Shown: positions 11,549-25,800, counted from the first letter of the stretch. The stretch is DNA of 64,000 nucleotides from Eudorina sp. 2006-703-Eu-15 (GCA_003117195.1 BDSI01000144.1:186001-250000), one strand, 5' to 3'. The notes: generated by a model not told the origin, from the sequence alone. Program-made: numbers and translations.

Positions 11549-11620
11549 CGATGAAAGCAGCAGGTACACGCACGCGAGGGCTTGCATCCATCCGCCCGCT
11601 TGCTTTCATTCCCTCACCTT

Positions 11621-14600
11621 TCAGACACCTACCTGCAGTACGGCAGTACACTTGCCAGCGGCTGGGTCCCACAGTCGTACAGTCCTGTCGTACCCGCAGC
11701 TCGCGAGCGTCTTGCCGTCGGGGCTCCATGCCACTCGACGGACGACGTCCTCGTGTTCCTGTACGACATCCACGTGGACCAAATAATGCAGAGCCGGTCC
11801 ATGTGTATGGTGCGTCGTCCGTAGGTTGGATTGGTCGGTGGTTGGTCGGTGGTAGTTGTTGTGTCCGTCGAGCACTCACGCACGGGTGGGTGAGGGTGCG
11901 TTTCATCCAGCAAGTAAGGCAGGCCGCGCCTGTCGCATCGCTTGGCAGCTGCTGGGCCCCTGCCTGCCTGCGAATCGTCCCTACCCCTTTGTCAACAATA
12001 AAGACAGCGAAACCGCAGGAGAGCAACAAACCGATGCGTCCCTCCCTCTCTCCGGTCCTTCCTCTCCAACTGCCGTGTCGGTCATGTAAGGAACGGTTCG
12101 CCGGTGTCTGATGGTGGCCGTCAGCAGCCGCTCGAACGCATGAGGCCGGGCTTCGAGGAAGTACGTAAGCGCGCAGCAACCGCCACCCTTAGCTGCCCCC
12201 GCTGCCGCCTCTCTGACGCCTCAGACCCCTTTAACCCCGTTGGCGACCCCTATGACCCTAGACCCTTCCAGTCCGCGTGATCCCGCGCGGAGTCCATGTA
12301 CATACGGCCCCCCCCCTGGCCCATTGCTGCCCCCCCTCCCTCCTCCGCCGCCCGCTTGCACCCCTCTTGACGGTGCACCCTTGCCCCTGTTGCGATCAGA
12401 AGCATGGACCGCATCCATCCATCCATTCGTCCTCCTCTCCACCCCTCCTGAACGATTTGGCTCGGGCTGGTACCGTAGCACCGCTTGGCCACCCCCCCCT
12501 TCTGACCCTGCTACCCCCGTCATGAGCCCCCTGCTCCCCTAGCCAGCTAAGCCAGCCATCCAGCCAGTCAGGCAGTGAGCAGCCCGCCACCCTGTCTACC
12601 GGGTAAGGTCCCCCTACGTAGCTACCTTGAACACCGCCTGGCACTCCCCGGTGTGGGCGTCCCACAGCCGCACGCTGCCGTCGTGGCTGCAACTGGCCAA
12701 GTGGCGGGGCCCCATGCCGCCCCCGCCGCCGCCGCCGCCGCTGCTACCGGCACCAGCCGATAACGACGCCGGCCTCCGAGCCGCCTCCGCAGCGGCGGCC
12801 CCAACCGGCCTCCATGCCACACAGCCCACAGCGCGCGTGTGGCCGCCTCCTCCTCCGCCGCCGCCTCCGCCTTCATCTCCGCCGCCCTGTTGCGGTTGAT
12901 GAAGGCAGCAGCGACGGGTGAGCCATGAGCGCATCAATCTACCCGTAGCCATGCAAACAGATATAAGTCGGCTATCTACGACGAACGGACGGTGAAGCCA
13001 GTGACACAAGCAAGCCGTGTTGGCGAGGTCCTGCAGCGTCCGACAGCGTGCCTGCTGACTGGATGGGTGGGTGCATGTGCAACAACACTACGGCGCTGTA
13101 AACCCCCCTCCGACTTCACTCCGGCACCTCCGTACCTGTCGCGGCTTGGATCCGCCGGCGCCGGCGGCTATCGGCCCCCCCTGCTGCGGCAGCCTCATCA
13201 GGGCGGCCATGTCCCACAGCCGTACCGCCCCGTCGTACCCCCCGCAGGTGGCCAGGGTTTCACCCCCCGGGCTCCACGACACGGCCAGCAGGGTGTTGGC
13301 GGGGTCCTGCGGGGGGTCTCGATGGTCGGCAGAAGGGGCCGCGGGGATGGGGGGGGGGCGGGGGCCGGGGGGCGGGGGGATACAGGGTGGGGCCTGGGCG
13401 GGGTCCTGATTGGGACCGTGTGTGTGTGTGTGTGTTGGGGGGGGGTATTAAGGGTGGGGCGGCTTGCTGGCTGGGGCTGGGGGGTGCTGGCTGCGGGCCC
13501 TGGCTTGTCTTGGCGTGATGGATGGTGTGTGTCCTACTGGGGGCGGACCCGCAGGAAGGCGGCGGCGGCGGCGGCGGTGGCGGCGGGGAGGTGAAGCTCT
13601 AGGGAGGTCGCGTTGGAGGTCTGAGGTCACCCCGCCAGGTGGGCAGTTGGTGCAGCCGCCCCGGCCACCCTCAGCCAGCCAGCAAGCCAGCAAGCCAGCC
13701 AGCCACCCTCAGCACCCCTCCGCCAGTCCGCCACCCAGCCACCCAGCCAGCCACCCGATCCAACCCGCCAGAAGCAGCCGCCAGCCCACCTCCGCAGCCA
13801 CCAGGCGCACCCCCCTCCTGGGGTCCCACAGCTCCAGGGTGGGGCTCCGGCTGGGGCACAGCGCCACACGGCCGCCGTTGGGGCTCCACGAGACAGCCGC
13901 CACACCCCGGCTGGAGGTCTGCGGGTGCCGTCGTACAATCGTCGTACTTGCATGAGTATGCATGACCTCATTGGGAGGTGAATGATGGTGAATGGGAAGC
14001 GCATGCGAAGCGGACCGAACTACCCGCTCCTTGCTTCTCCACCACAGGGGGATGGGTAGGTGGGGCGATACGGTGCACCGACGTGGCTAGATAGATAGAT
14101 GAGGTGTTGGGTTGGGCACCGGGTGTTCAACGACTTTGGGGGATGGGGTGCGTGAGGTCGCGAGGGACAGTGAGGCTCTAGGGTGCGGCGAGGACTGTCC
14201 GTACATGCGTACGTACGTACGTGGGGGTCGTACACGTGGGGCGGCCCGACGCACGGGTTGGCGGACATCGTGGCACGTCGGGACACCCTTTCTGGCGATT
14301 GGACGGCTCCCAAGGTAGGGTACAGGTGGCCTGCAGTGCCAGCAATCCCCCCCAACAGTTTCTTGTTGGTTACACAAACCCGTAGACCTCAATTACCCCC
14401 TCCGCCCAAGTCCCCCCGGAAGCGCTCACCAGGCACTGCCCGGGCATCAACATCCGGCTCTCCGCAGCCGCCGCCCCCGTCTCGTGCCCTCCGCGGCCGC
14501 CGCCGCCGCCCCTCCAGCACCAGCCCCACACGTACACGGACTTGTCCTCACTGCCGGTGGCCAGCTGGGCGCCGTCCGGCGACCAAGCCAGCGCAGTCAG

Positions 14601-17600
14601 GGGCGCCGAGTGCCGTTGCTGCTGGGTCCGGTGTGAGGGAGCCACCGGAAGGAAGGGATGGGGCGGGGGGTGATGGCGACAAGGAAGGAACCGCGACCCC
14701 AACACAGGTACGACACAAGTACGGCGAGGGCGGGCCTCGCTCGGCCCATCCATCAGCGTCGGTGGCATCATTATTGCCACGAACCGTGTGCGGCGGGTAT
14801 GCCGTACAGCTGTTCGTGAAGCACGGGCAGAGGATGGAGCAGAGACCCAGCATGTGCCCGACACTGATTGGCTCATACACGAACGAACCATTCATACCAG
14901 CAAACGCACGTACATAAAATATCGATGTATCTCCTCTCGAGCCCAAACCCCCGTGCGCGCTCTCTCACCTGCAGCGGCTCTGCCGAGAACCGGCAGGCAA
15001 CCATGTCGTACAGCCGTACAACCTTTTGATCCCTGCCGCAGCACGCGAGGTGACGGCCGTCGGGGCTCCACGCCACGAGCCTGAACTCGTCCGTGGGCAG
15101 CTGACATGTGTGTGTGTGTGGGAAATTGGGGGGAGCCGGGGAGGGGAGGGGTATAGGAATGTGGTTAGAAGTGCAACCCGCCCGCCCGCCCGATCCCAGG
15201 CATCAATATACTTACCATAAAACCTGCGAGGAAAAAACTTACCATATGCAGGCGCGCGGACAAGGCAGCCGCGCCACCACCGCAAGGCAAATCATACCGC
15301 AAATACTAAATACGGAAACGCACGACGCACGCAAACGGATTATTTACCGACCTGTGAAATGTATGACGAATGTATGGTGATGGCCCCCACGGAAGCAGCG
15401 TCGGTCGTCCATCATGCGGGAACGCGGAAGGAAGCAAGTTGTGAGGCAAAGTGGAAGGGAGCAAGAAAGAAGACAGTAACTAAACAAGGTGAAAGCAAAC
15501 AGGATGAAAGCAAACAGGTTACTATGGTGGTGGCGCGGCTACGGATGAGAAGCGGGGAAGGAGGGATTTGTAGGCAGGGACGCGTACGAACGCGGCATGG
15601 ATGCCGTACGGTAGTGTACGGAAGGGACGCCAGTGTACCAGCGGCCGGTGGGGTAATGACATATGTGCGGACAATGCGGGTGTGATCCGGGTAGCGGGCC
15701 AGAGGAAAGGTTGGCTCCCCACCGATCCCGGTCACGGACGGGATGCCCGTATGCATGCGGGGCACCGGTCCAAGCGTTGTGGGTGGGGTTGGAAAGGCCG
15801 GCAGAGTGGGAGAGGTGGGGGAGGCGATGGAGTGCGTTGCGGGGTTCAGCCGGTGGGTGGGCGAATGTAGATATGGCCGTGGGAAATGGCCGAGTTGACT
15901 GCCCGGCATCATGTGATACCCCGCGGAACGCGTGGAGGTTGTGACGTTGTGGTTACACGTGGGATGCGGGTCGCTCAGTGGATATCAGTGGTGAGCGGTG
16001 GAGGGGGCGGGGCCGGCAAGGTGGCGGCGTACGACCGCGACGATGTCAGGATGGGTAGTCCGCCGGGCGAAGTAGAATGCGTGGGGAGCGGCATTGAGCA
16101 GGGAATGGAGGCGCGCCAGCATTTGCTGCCGGGCATATCCTTGGGCTTCGAGGGCGCGGATGAGGTGGGCAATCTCGATGCAGAAGTTGTCGACGGAGGT
16201 GATGACGCGCAAAAGGCGATGGAACTGGCCGGTGAAGATGTTGCGTTTGCTGGCTTCGTTGACGTTTGAATCTCGAGCCACAAAGCGGGAGAGGCGGACG
16301 CGTTGGAAGGCCGGTTGTTCACGTTTGTCGTACAAGTGCGTCTGATACCGACTGTTGTCGCCGATGGGGTCGGGTACGAGGAGAACGTCGAGGAAAGGCA
16401 TGTAGCCTGCGGGCAGATGGTTGTGCTTCTGGGGGGAGACGCCGAGCTCAGCGGGGTAGATGCCGTGGAGGTTACGTAGGGTGTCGTTGACGGAGAGAAG
16501 GTCTCGGAGGTATGGGTTATTGAGGGAAAGGAGGTCGTCGAGGTAGCGTTGGGAGTACCGAAAGCGGCTGAGGATGCGTTTGTCAGTGGCGTCGACAGTC
16601 GGCAGGAAGCGTTGGCGTAGGAAACGAAACTCGTACCAGGCGAGGAACAGGTTTGCGATGAACGGGGAGGCGGAGATGCCCATGGGGATACCAATAACTT
16701 GGCGGACCAGCGCTGGGCCAAAGGCAATGAAGGTAGAGGTGAGGAGGGAGTCCAAAAGAACGTCAAAGTCGTCCAAATGGAAGATACGGGTGGTAGTACG
16801 GTTGTGGGTTCGGACTTGCGGTCCCGCCGGACGGTTGGCGTGGAAGGACACGGAGTGGGTGGGCTTGGCATGGGGTCGGTGCTGCGGCGGGTCCGTGGTA
16901 GCGACTCGAATAAAGGGGGTGGTGGCGAGGGCGGCAGCGACAAGGTTCCGAAGCGCATTGCGCAGGAGGGTATGGGGAAGATTGGTGTAGAGCCGTTCGA
17001 AGTCGTAGGCTTGTGCTGGAGTGGCGCGGGCGTGGGAGTAACCGTGGGCGTTGTAGGCGGCGATGAGGTGCATGACGGCTTTGGAGGAGAAACACAGCCA
17101 GGGTTCGGTGCCAGGCAGCTGGGTACGCCAATAAGCCTCGAATTGCGGCATGACGGCAGGGAAAGGAGTGGGAGGCGGGGGCGGGATGGCGAAGACGTCG
17201 TGGAGATGTAGGTCGCGCATGCAGACTTCAGCGTAATACTTCTTGCAGACGAGCTGGAAGGTAGCGGAGCTTTTGTCGGTGACGGTGACAATAAAGTCCT
17301 TCGTGGCGGCACGGAACGCGGCGAGATCTTCACGGGAAAGGATGGGCCAGTGGAAGCGGTGGGAGTAGGCATGGCCGGCGACGGCGTGTTCGACGGCGTC
17401 GACCAGTTTGTGGGTCCACCCAGCATACGGTATAGGAATGTGGTAGACATATTTATACTAAGCTGCTGCCAGAGCGAATATCCGATAGAGACTCTATCCC
17501 TAGACTGTACCAGGATCTCCAGCGAAGTGACGACCTCCACCTTGTGTGCCTTGACAAATAATGACTGAAGTGGTGAACATGGAATCGCAAGAAATCTATC

Positions 17601-20600
17601 CAACGCCAGATCGGTCACCTAGCCGCTGGAGTGTCGGAACGCTGGCGGCTGTTGAAATGCACAGGAGCCCTATAGCTCCCAACGTCAACCTAAAACTCGA
17701 TGAATAAGGTGAAAGAAGCTTAGTCGTCAACAATAAGATGTAAGTTGAAATAGTTGCTGTAAAGCTGACGGAATAAGCGGGGGGGGGAGAGGGGGGAAAT
17801 TGGTAGGAAAAGGGGGGCAGGGCACGGGCGGGGGTCGACGGCATGGGGCGCATGGGCGGGGGGCGGAGGGCGTTCGTTCGTTGGGCGGGGGAGCGTTCGA
17901 CTTGCCCGGATGGGTTGAGCGACGGCTCGACATCGTACGACATAGCTCTAACAAGTTCTGTACTCACCCGCACAGGGCACACGGTCCATACGGTCCGTAC
18001 GTTAAAACACCTTCATCCGCCCCCTCGTGCACTGGGAGCTCGCCGCCCTTCACACACCTTCCGTTGCATACATGTGTTCAACACATAATCCTCCAAGACT
18101 GAACAACATGTTCCCTTACACGCGCTCCTGCACGCACAAGGCCCTCTTAACCCGCCCGCCCGCCCTCACCTTGGCAGCCTCCTCCCCCTTCACCATCGCG
18201 CCCTTGTCGGGATCCCACAGGGCCAGATGTCGGCCGGAGGAGCCGCCGCCCAGAGTCAGCAGCCGCCGCCGCCGCTGCCGCCCCCGCTGTGGTGACCCCA
18301 GTGGTGGTGGCGGCGGCCGCGACGCGTGGGCGGCGCCGCCGGCAGCTGCAGCTGTGGAATCGGCTCCCACAGTTTCGGATCCGGATCCGGATTCGGCACA
18401 CGCGGGAAGTTGGAGGGAAAGGGGGACATAGCCCCAAGCCACGTACGTGACGGCCGTCGGGTACTTGCTCTGCGGCGATGTGCACCACAGGGAAATAAAG
18501 GGGACAGAGGAGCGCGGAGGAAGGAGGAGGGAGAGAAGCCGGGCGTTAGGGAAGGCGGAGGGAGGTGGGGGTTAAAAAGAAAGGGAGGTGAGGGGTTAGA
18601 AAGGAAGGGAGGTGGGGTTTAAGAAGAAAGGGAGGTGGGGGTTAGGAAGAAAGGGAGGTGGGGGTTAGGAAGAAAGGGAGGTGGGGGCAGGGGCCGGTTC
18701 AGTGCGGCGGGGCGGTGGCGTCCGCCGGGCGCGCACCGTCCATCCAGTTGCCAAACCCTTGACCCTACACCTAAACAAAAGACCCGAAGCAAGGAAATGC
18801 GGTGGCCTTGGTTTACAACGACGGCAGGTTGTTCTGGGGTGGGCAAGGCAAGCCAAGCTACGACAGGGCAAAACTACTGACAGAGCAGGATTGTATATCG
18901 AGATCAAGAAGATCGTGAAGGCCCCTATCGTGGGTCAGCCGGCAGCTCATCAAATGACGCCTTCCTGGATGAGTTCACAGCAGCAGGCACACTAGACTAC
19001 GACAGAGAGCATATGCCGTACATACACCGCACATACCGGATGTCGTTCCTCCCCTCCCCCACCTGGGGTCCCAAAGTGCCGCTGCATTCCCCACTGGCGG
19101 CATCCCACAGTCGTACGGCACCGTCAGCTCCCCCGCTGGCCAGGGTACGGCCGTCGGGGGCCCAGGCCAGGCTGTGGACGGCGCCGCTGTGACCCTGCCG
19201 CCGGTGACACGGTGGGTTGGTTGGTTGGGGTAGTGGTTGGAGTGGTTAGAGTCACTCGGAAGCAGCCTTAAATCGGCAGGGGTGGGCTGTGTGTCAGGTA
19301 ACTAATTAAATCAGGTCCGCCCTCGCCGCTGCCAAGACGTCAAAGGGGGCTGTCGGTTTGGCGGCGAGACCTCACCTCACCAATTCCCCCACTCCGACCA
19401 GGTCTCCCCCCAGCCCCAGCCTCCCTGTCCCGTTAACGCCGCCGACTGACGGTCGGTCGGTCGGTGGGCCGCGGCACGATGACCTCCCACGACGGCGCAT
19501 GCGAGTGCGCTGCTTCTGAGGCCCCTTTGACCGCACGCAGCACGTCTTCGCTTCTGGCCCCGACGTTACCAGTAAGCCCCCGACCCACCCACCCACCCAC
19601 CCACCCACCCACCCACCGACCCATCAACCGACTGACCCACCCACCCACCCACCCACCGCAGCATGCCACGTGCCCGGATGAGCATGGGCCTCCTCTACCC
19701 AGCCTCCTCCACCTCTACCCAGCCGCCTCCATGACCACCATGTCCAACGAGCCCCCACCCCACCCCACCCCACCCACCTTCAGCAGGGCCAGGCCCTCCC
19801 CGCTGGCCGCCTGCCACAGCCCCACCGCCCCGTCCTCGCCGCCAGTCGCCAGCGTGAGGCCGTCCGGGCTCCAGGCCAGAGCCACCACCGGCTTGGTGTG
19901 GGCCTGAGGGGGGGAGGGGGAGTATGGCAGATGGCCAGCAGCCAGACAGCGGACAGCAACGAGGCGGGAGGCGGGGGGGGGGAGGAGGGAGAGGGGCGAA
20001 CACAAGGGGACAGCGAAGCAAAGGGGAAGCGGGGTTTTAGGCGGGAGGGGCGAAGTGTGGATGACAGGTCCAAGAGAGAAACAAGCCCATGCCGAAAACC
20101 CGGTCACACCCAAAACGTGTTGGCAAAGGACAAACACGAACCGTTACTAGGAGCGTGTGCGTGTGTGAGATAATGAAATAAATGAGAGGTGTGGTATTCG
20201 AATTGGAGGATGTTGGCGAAAGGGAGGGGCTGCGAAGTGGGGCAGGATTCACGGGGGTTGCCCAGTGGGGCCCTCGGGGTTGATACCCCCCACCTTTCAT
20301 CCAACCACCCACCCACCCATCCAGCAACCCACCCACCCACCCACCCACCCACCCACCCACCCACCCACCCCCCCCCCCCACCCACCCACCCACCCACCCA
20401 CCCACCCACCCACCCACTCACCCACCCACCCACCCACCCACTCACCCACCCACCCACCCACCCACCCACCCACCCACCCACCCACCCACCCACCTGCAGC
20501 GTCGCCCGCATCGCCGGCCACTCCGCCGCCAGCCCCAGCACGCGCCCCAGCCGCCACCGCGGCCGCCCCGCCGCCGCCGCCGCCGCCAGCAGCCGCGCCT

Positions 20601-22859
20601 GCGCGCCTGCGAATGTGAGCGTGCCGACGGGGCTGCGCAGCGCCACCGCCGCCACATCCGCCGCTGTACGGCATGACGTCGTGAGCTGGTGCTGACTGGC
20701 GAGCAGCCACCGCAGCGCGTCCGACAGCGGCGGCGGCACCGGCGGCGGCACCGCCAGCAGGTCCCGAATGATGCCGTACCCGTGCCCCTGCCCGAACGCC
20801 GCCGCCAGAAATCCGTGGTCCCCCAGCAGAGCCTCCAGGCTCGCCAGCTCCCGGCACGCCACGAGGTGCCGTACAACGTACTTGAGCGTGTACGGCGACG
20901 CATTTACGTCGCCGTCATGCCCGCCGCCTCCAGCGCCGCCTCCACGGCCTCCGCCACCGGTACGGCGCCCGAGTGACGCCAGCAGCCGCCGCGCGAGGCG
21001 CCGGTGGCCCTTGTCGGGCCGCACGTGGAAGGGCCCACTGACCCGCGGGTCGGTCAGCCAGTCCGCCAGCGACTTGTGCAGCACGTGCACGTGGTGCTCG
21101 TCCACGAAGAAGGTGACGGGGTACCCCGGCAGCAGCTGCAGCAGCCCGCCCAGGCCCATTACGTCCAGCAGGGATTGCGGCAGCGGCTCCTGAGCCGCCA
21201 GCAGCACCCGCAGCAGCCGCCGCGCAGCCGCGGCACGGCGGGGCTCGCGCAGCCCGCCGGCGAAGCTGTACGAGAAGACCCGGCTGTAGGCGCTGTACAG
21301 GTCGGTCAGCTGCGGCGGCCGCGCCAATGCGGGGACCGGTCCAGGTTCTGTCGGCGGCATGCACTCCCGAACCACAGTGTGGTACACCAGCACGCCGCCG
21401 CCGCCGTCGCCGACGGCATAAGCGTCAGACGCCGTTCCCGCGGCCACGGCGTCGGTGCGCCGCAACTGCTGTGGCGTGAGGTATGTCACGCCGCCGCCCC
21501 CTTCCCCTCCGCCCCCAAACATTCGGTCCAGGGCCGCCCGCACGCCGCCCCCCATGCCGCTGGGTCGGGTGGTGAGAATGAAGCGCATGCAGGGCGGCAG
21601 GCTCTTGAGCTGCCGGGCGAGCAACTGAAACACCTTGTTGCCGCACACCGCCACACCGCCTCCACCTCCACCGCCGTCTCCACCGCCAGCGCCTCGGCCC
21701 ACCCCATCCACGGCCTCAGCGCTGCCTTCAGGGGCGCCAGCGGTCTCCTTCGTGGTGGTTCCGGAGCCGATGTGTTCTAGGTGCGACTGAGACGGAGGGT
21801 CGGGTGGGTCGGCCTCATCCAGGGAGTCGATCAGGATGACTAGCTGCGGTGGTGGATGCAGTGCTTGTGGTGGTGGTGGATGCGGTGAGGAAGAGGCCTC
21901 GGAGGCGGTGAATGGGGCCGGGGCGGCCGAGAGGGCGGCTTCCAGCGGGTTTCGGAGCATCAGCTCGAAGGCCGCTGCCGGGTCTCCGGCCGCCGCCAGG
22001 ACCTTGGCGGGGTCGGTGGAGAGCAGGCGGGCGGCGAAGTGGGGCAGCCTGAGGGGGGCGCGGGTTGGGGGGGGGCCGGGGATTGAGGGTGGGAGGTAGA
22101 CTGGGAGGGCGACAGCCGGGGAGAGGCGACCCCCAGCGAAGGGCTGAGGGGCTCATCCGTGATCACGCCCCCCCCCGCCCGCCCAACGACTCCCCCCTCG
22201 CCGCTCTCCACCCTGATCCCCTTTGTGCGTCTCCAGACGTTGATTTCCCTCCTCCTCCTCCTCCTCCTCCCGGGTAGGAGCCTCCACGGGCGCGAGCCAG
22301 CTAGCGGCTCCCACCCAACACCACAGGTAGCGATACCCAGTCCCCCTCAAGCCCCTCAACCCCTCAACGAAACACACATACTAGGCCCACCCAGGGCACC
22401 AATCTCCTATATGCCCCACCCAGGGCACCAACCAAGACCACCCACGCAACGCCCCTCCATGCACCCTTATTCCGCAGCAACCTGTACAACCTGCAGCAGT
22501 TCCTTACGCCCCAACCCATCCATCCCCATGCGACCCAAGCAAAGTCCGCCTCAAGCCCAGCATCCTGTAAACCCGCCCCGAAACCCGGCGCCTCCCCCTA
22601 ACCCCCGGCGGCACGTGCCTGCCCGCACCACCGCCCCCTTACCTTACCTCAGCGCCAGCTGGAACGCCAGGCTGGCCACCAGCCGCGCGGGGTCCAGTCG
22701 CCGCTGGTCACTGGACTTGACGAAGTGGGCCGCTGAGACCGCCGGCTGACCCTCCACCTGCCCCTCCCCCTCCGCCTCCGCCTCTCCTCTCCAGCGGCAC
22801 AGCGCCGCCGCGACTGTGGATTTACCCTCCCCTGGGCCCCCAAGAATACACAGAGCCCG

Positions 22860-22894
<35 letters not shown>

Positions 22895-25800
22895 GACTCA
22901 TCGACATACCGTTACTGCCAGACTGTTGACCCTGGCCCTGGCCCTGGCCCTGGCCCTGGCCCGGCTCGGACTGCTGCCCTGGCGCCGGGACCGCGCCAGT
23001 CGTGCCGGCAGTGGCAGCGGCCGCGGCAGCGGATGCTCCGCCGTACAGCCACCTCCGCACCGGCCCAAACTCCCACGCCGTCCCCGCCGCGCGCGCCGTC
23101 AGGCGCCGCACATCCACACTGTACGACAGCGGTTGCAGCATCAGCATCAGCCGCAGCCGGTCGTTGAAGGCGGCCACGGAGCCGTGCTGCTGTACGACAT
23201 CCGCCAGGATGGCTTCCTTGTCCGCGGGGTTGAAGCACTCGGCCTTGGCCACGTCCAGCGAAGCCACCACCGCCGCGCGGTCCGCGGCGGCCAGCTGCAT
23301 GTGCAGCCCGTCCGGCCCATGGGTCGCCAGCGTCGCCGCCCACTCGTAGATACACCAGGCGCGCGTCGCCGGGTTACAGCCGCCGCCGCCGCCACCACTC
23401 ACAGCGCCGCCGCCGCCGCCACTGCCGTCACCGCCGTCGCCCATGACAACGACCGTGCCGCCGGAGGCGGCCCGTACGACATCTTTGAACGCCGCCACGT
23501 CGGCGGCCTGATGCGCGCCGGGATGCTGGTTCACCGCCACGATGTCCAGCCACACCCGGGTGTCGTTGGAGGCGCTCTGGAGGAAGCGTTCGATGGCCGC
23601 CAGCAGCCGGTCAAAGTTGTTCTTCCAGGCGTGGCTGATAAAGTAGTGCGGAGCGCCGCGGTCGTTCGGCGGCACCAGGTTGGGCAGCTCCACGAGGCGG
23701 CAGGCGCAGTCGGCGGTGAGGCGCTGCACGAAGGCGGTGTTGACCTCGGCGGTGGTGAGGGAGGGGTAGACGTCGGCGCCGAAGGCCTCCCGGATACGGT
23801 CGCGCAGGCGGCGGAGGCACCGAAGGGAGATTCCGTTGGAGACGGCGGCGAGCGGGTCGGGGTCTGGCGGTGGTGGTGGTTGGGGGGGGACAGGCGACGG
23901 GGGTAGCGGACGACTGGGAATAGAACCAGTGTTGCTATCTTCCAAAACGGGGGAATAGAATTCCGCAGGTTTCCGGCCTGTCGCCAGTAGCCAAAAAACC
24001 TTTGGCAGGGCAGATTTTGGGGGCCTTTCTTGGTGCCAGGAAATGAAAACCGCCGGGCAGGCCGGGAAATATTATTTCTGCCTGTTTCGACAGCAGGGCG
24101 ACTGCTACCACAGCTACGACAGGGATTCTCAGTGTTCAAGGGGTGAAGCACGCTTTCCTGGCGTCGCGGATGCATGTGGGAGGGTAACCAAATGTCCGGG
24201 ACACGGCATCAGAGTGATTGGCGGTAGACAGGTGTACGACGCAGGAATTGCTCCTGCGCCTGCAGATTTCCAGGCCCTTTTGGAAGTCTGGAAAATAGGC
24301 AGATTTCCGGCTCCCTACAGCGTCAAATAAATGAAATCTCGCAGGTTTTCTGGGGTTCCGAGAAATGAAAAAATTCCGGGTTTTTGGCCCGTAAATATTT
24401 ATTTTATTTAAGATAGCAACACTGATTAGGACCCCCAAATGCCAACAGCCCATAAGCAAGCGAGTGGGTTGGGGTGGCGTGGGTTGGGTGTACGCGGTTC
24501 CGGGGCGAAGGGCTAGTTACGGAGGGATGGGGCGGGGCCAGGGTGGCTATCTTATTTTTGGGAGTATCTACGGCCAGAGATACATCTGGCTTCGAAACGC
24601 TGAAAGTATCTGTCTATGGGGAGATATTTCCAACTTGAAACGGCCCGAAGTATCTACAGAGGGCAGCGGACAGGGCGCAACATTGATGGAGAACTTCCAC
24701 GAACCGAACCCATAAGTGCAACACTTAGCCGATGACTGCAGACGGCGAGAACTGACCCCGGGTGGGAGATATCGGGGACCCCATCACTCGTCCGAGTATA
24801 TGTCAACGGGACGATATCATGTCCCACTCGGGGGGTCAAAGTATCTTAAACTCCATGTTTTGGCAGGCCAAAAGTATCTAAAATTTCAGAAGTTTTTCGG
24901 CCGAATAGATATTTATATCTTAAGATAGCCACCCTGGGCGGGGCGGGACGGCATAAGGCAGAGGGTTGCAGCAGGGGGTGTTGCGGCACGAAGGGAATCG
25001 ACCAATTTCGGAGCGCGACCGGAAGCCTGCAACAAACCCGGGCGGGGAGTTCTTTGTTCGGGGAATCTGGGAACACGCAACCCGCTGGCTACGCTGGCGC
25101 ACTCCTGGGGGGCAACGCGATGGGGAACAGCCGTACTGCCGTACCTAATGTCAGTCCAACACTCATATCCCCGGGTTCCGTAAGTGCCGTCAAAGGCCGT
25201 CCAACATGCCTCCCAACAACACGAGAGGAAATGCTGGCATCGCGGCACATACATACATGGGCCTGTCGTTTGTGGGTGCGGCGGCCGTTATGTGGCAGCC
25301 ACATGCTACAGTTTTTATCCCCCGTTCTGTGCACCGTATGTAAGCTGATGCAATTGTTGTTGTTGGGCACTTGAGTCTAACAGGGCGCGGAGGGGCAGAC
25401 ACCATGTCCCTAGAGGACAACGGGTCTGCCGTTGCTGTCGCTCTGAAGTCCAGATTGAAGATGAGAAGCATGTTCTACTCGACTGCCCGGCTTATGATGC
25501 AATACGCGCGGAGGAAGGGTTTCATCGCCCTAACACTATGAGGGAGGCGATGGCCTGGGATCCGGTTCGTCTGGCAAAGATGTTGGAGCGCATGTGGGCT
25601 CACCGTAATTCAATCGTGCCCTTTGGGCGCTAGTCTCGTTGACTCTTGTTAATGCGGTATTTGCAAACCAGTGCTTTTGGGCGTTTTTTGTTTGCCCTTG
25701 GGCCTCCGGCTCGTATGGGTATGTGCAGGTATGGGGTTACGCACCCCCCAACAATGTAACACACACACACATACATACATGTGTACAACCCTGCAGTCCA

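Noticed and set aside
15975..17618. 547-codon minus-strand frame overlapping the reverse transcriptase
   Set aside because: It is Ser/Pro/Thr-rich without motifs, while the other frame holds clear RT motifs, so it is a shadow.
19372..19669. Overlapping frames encoding GGWV-type repeats
   Set aside because: Translated (TGGG)n within intron 5 of the NLR-like gene.
20104..20493. Extension of the NACHT exon into a (GGWV)n protein tail
   Set aside because: A strong donor (CTGCAG|GTGGGT) precedes the repeat, and the next exon joins in phase to give a standard WD40 repeat. The tail is translated microsatellite.
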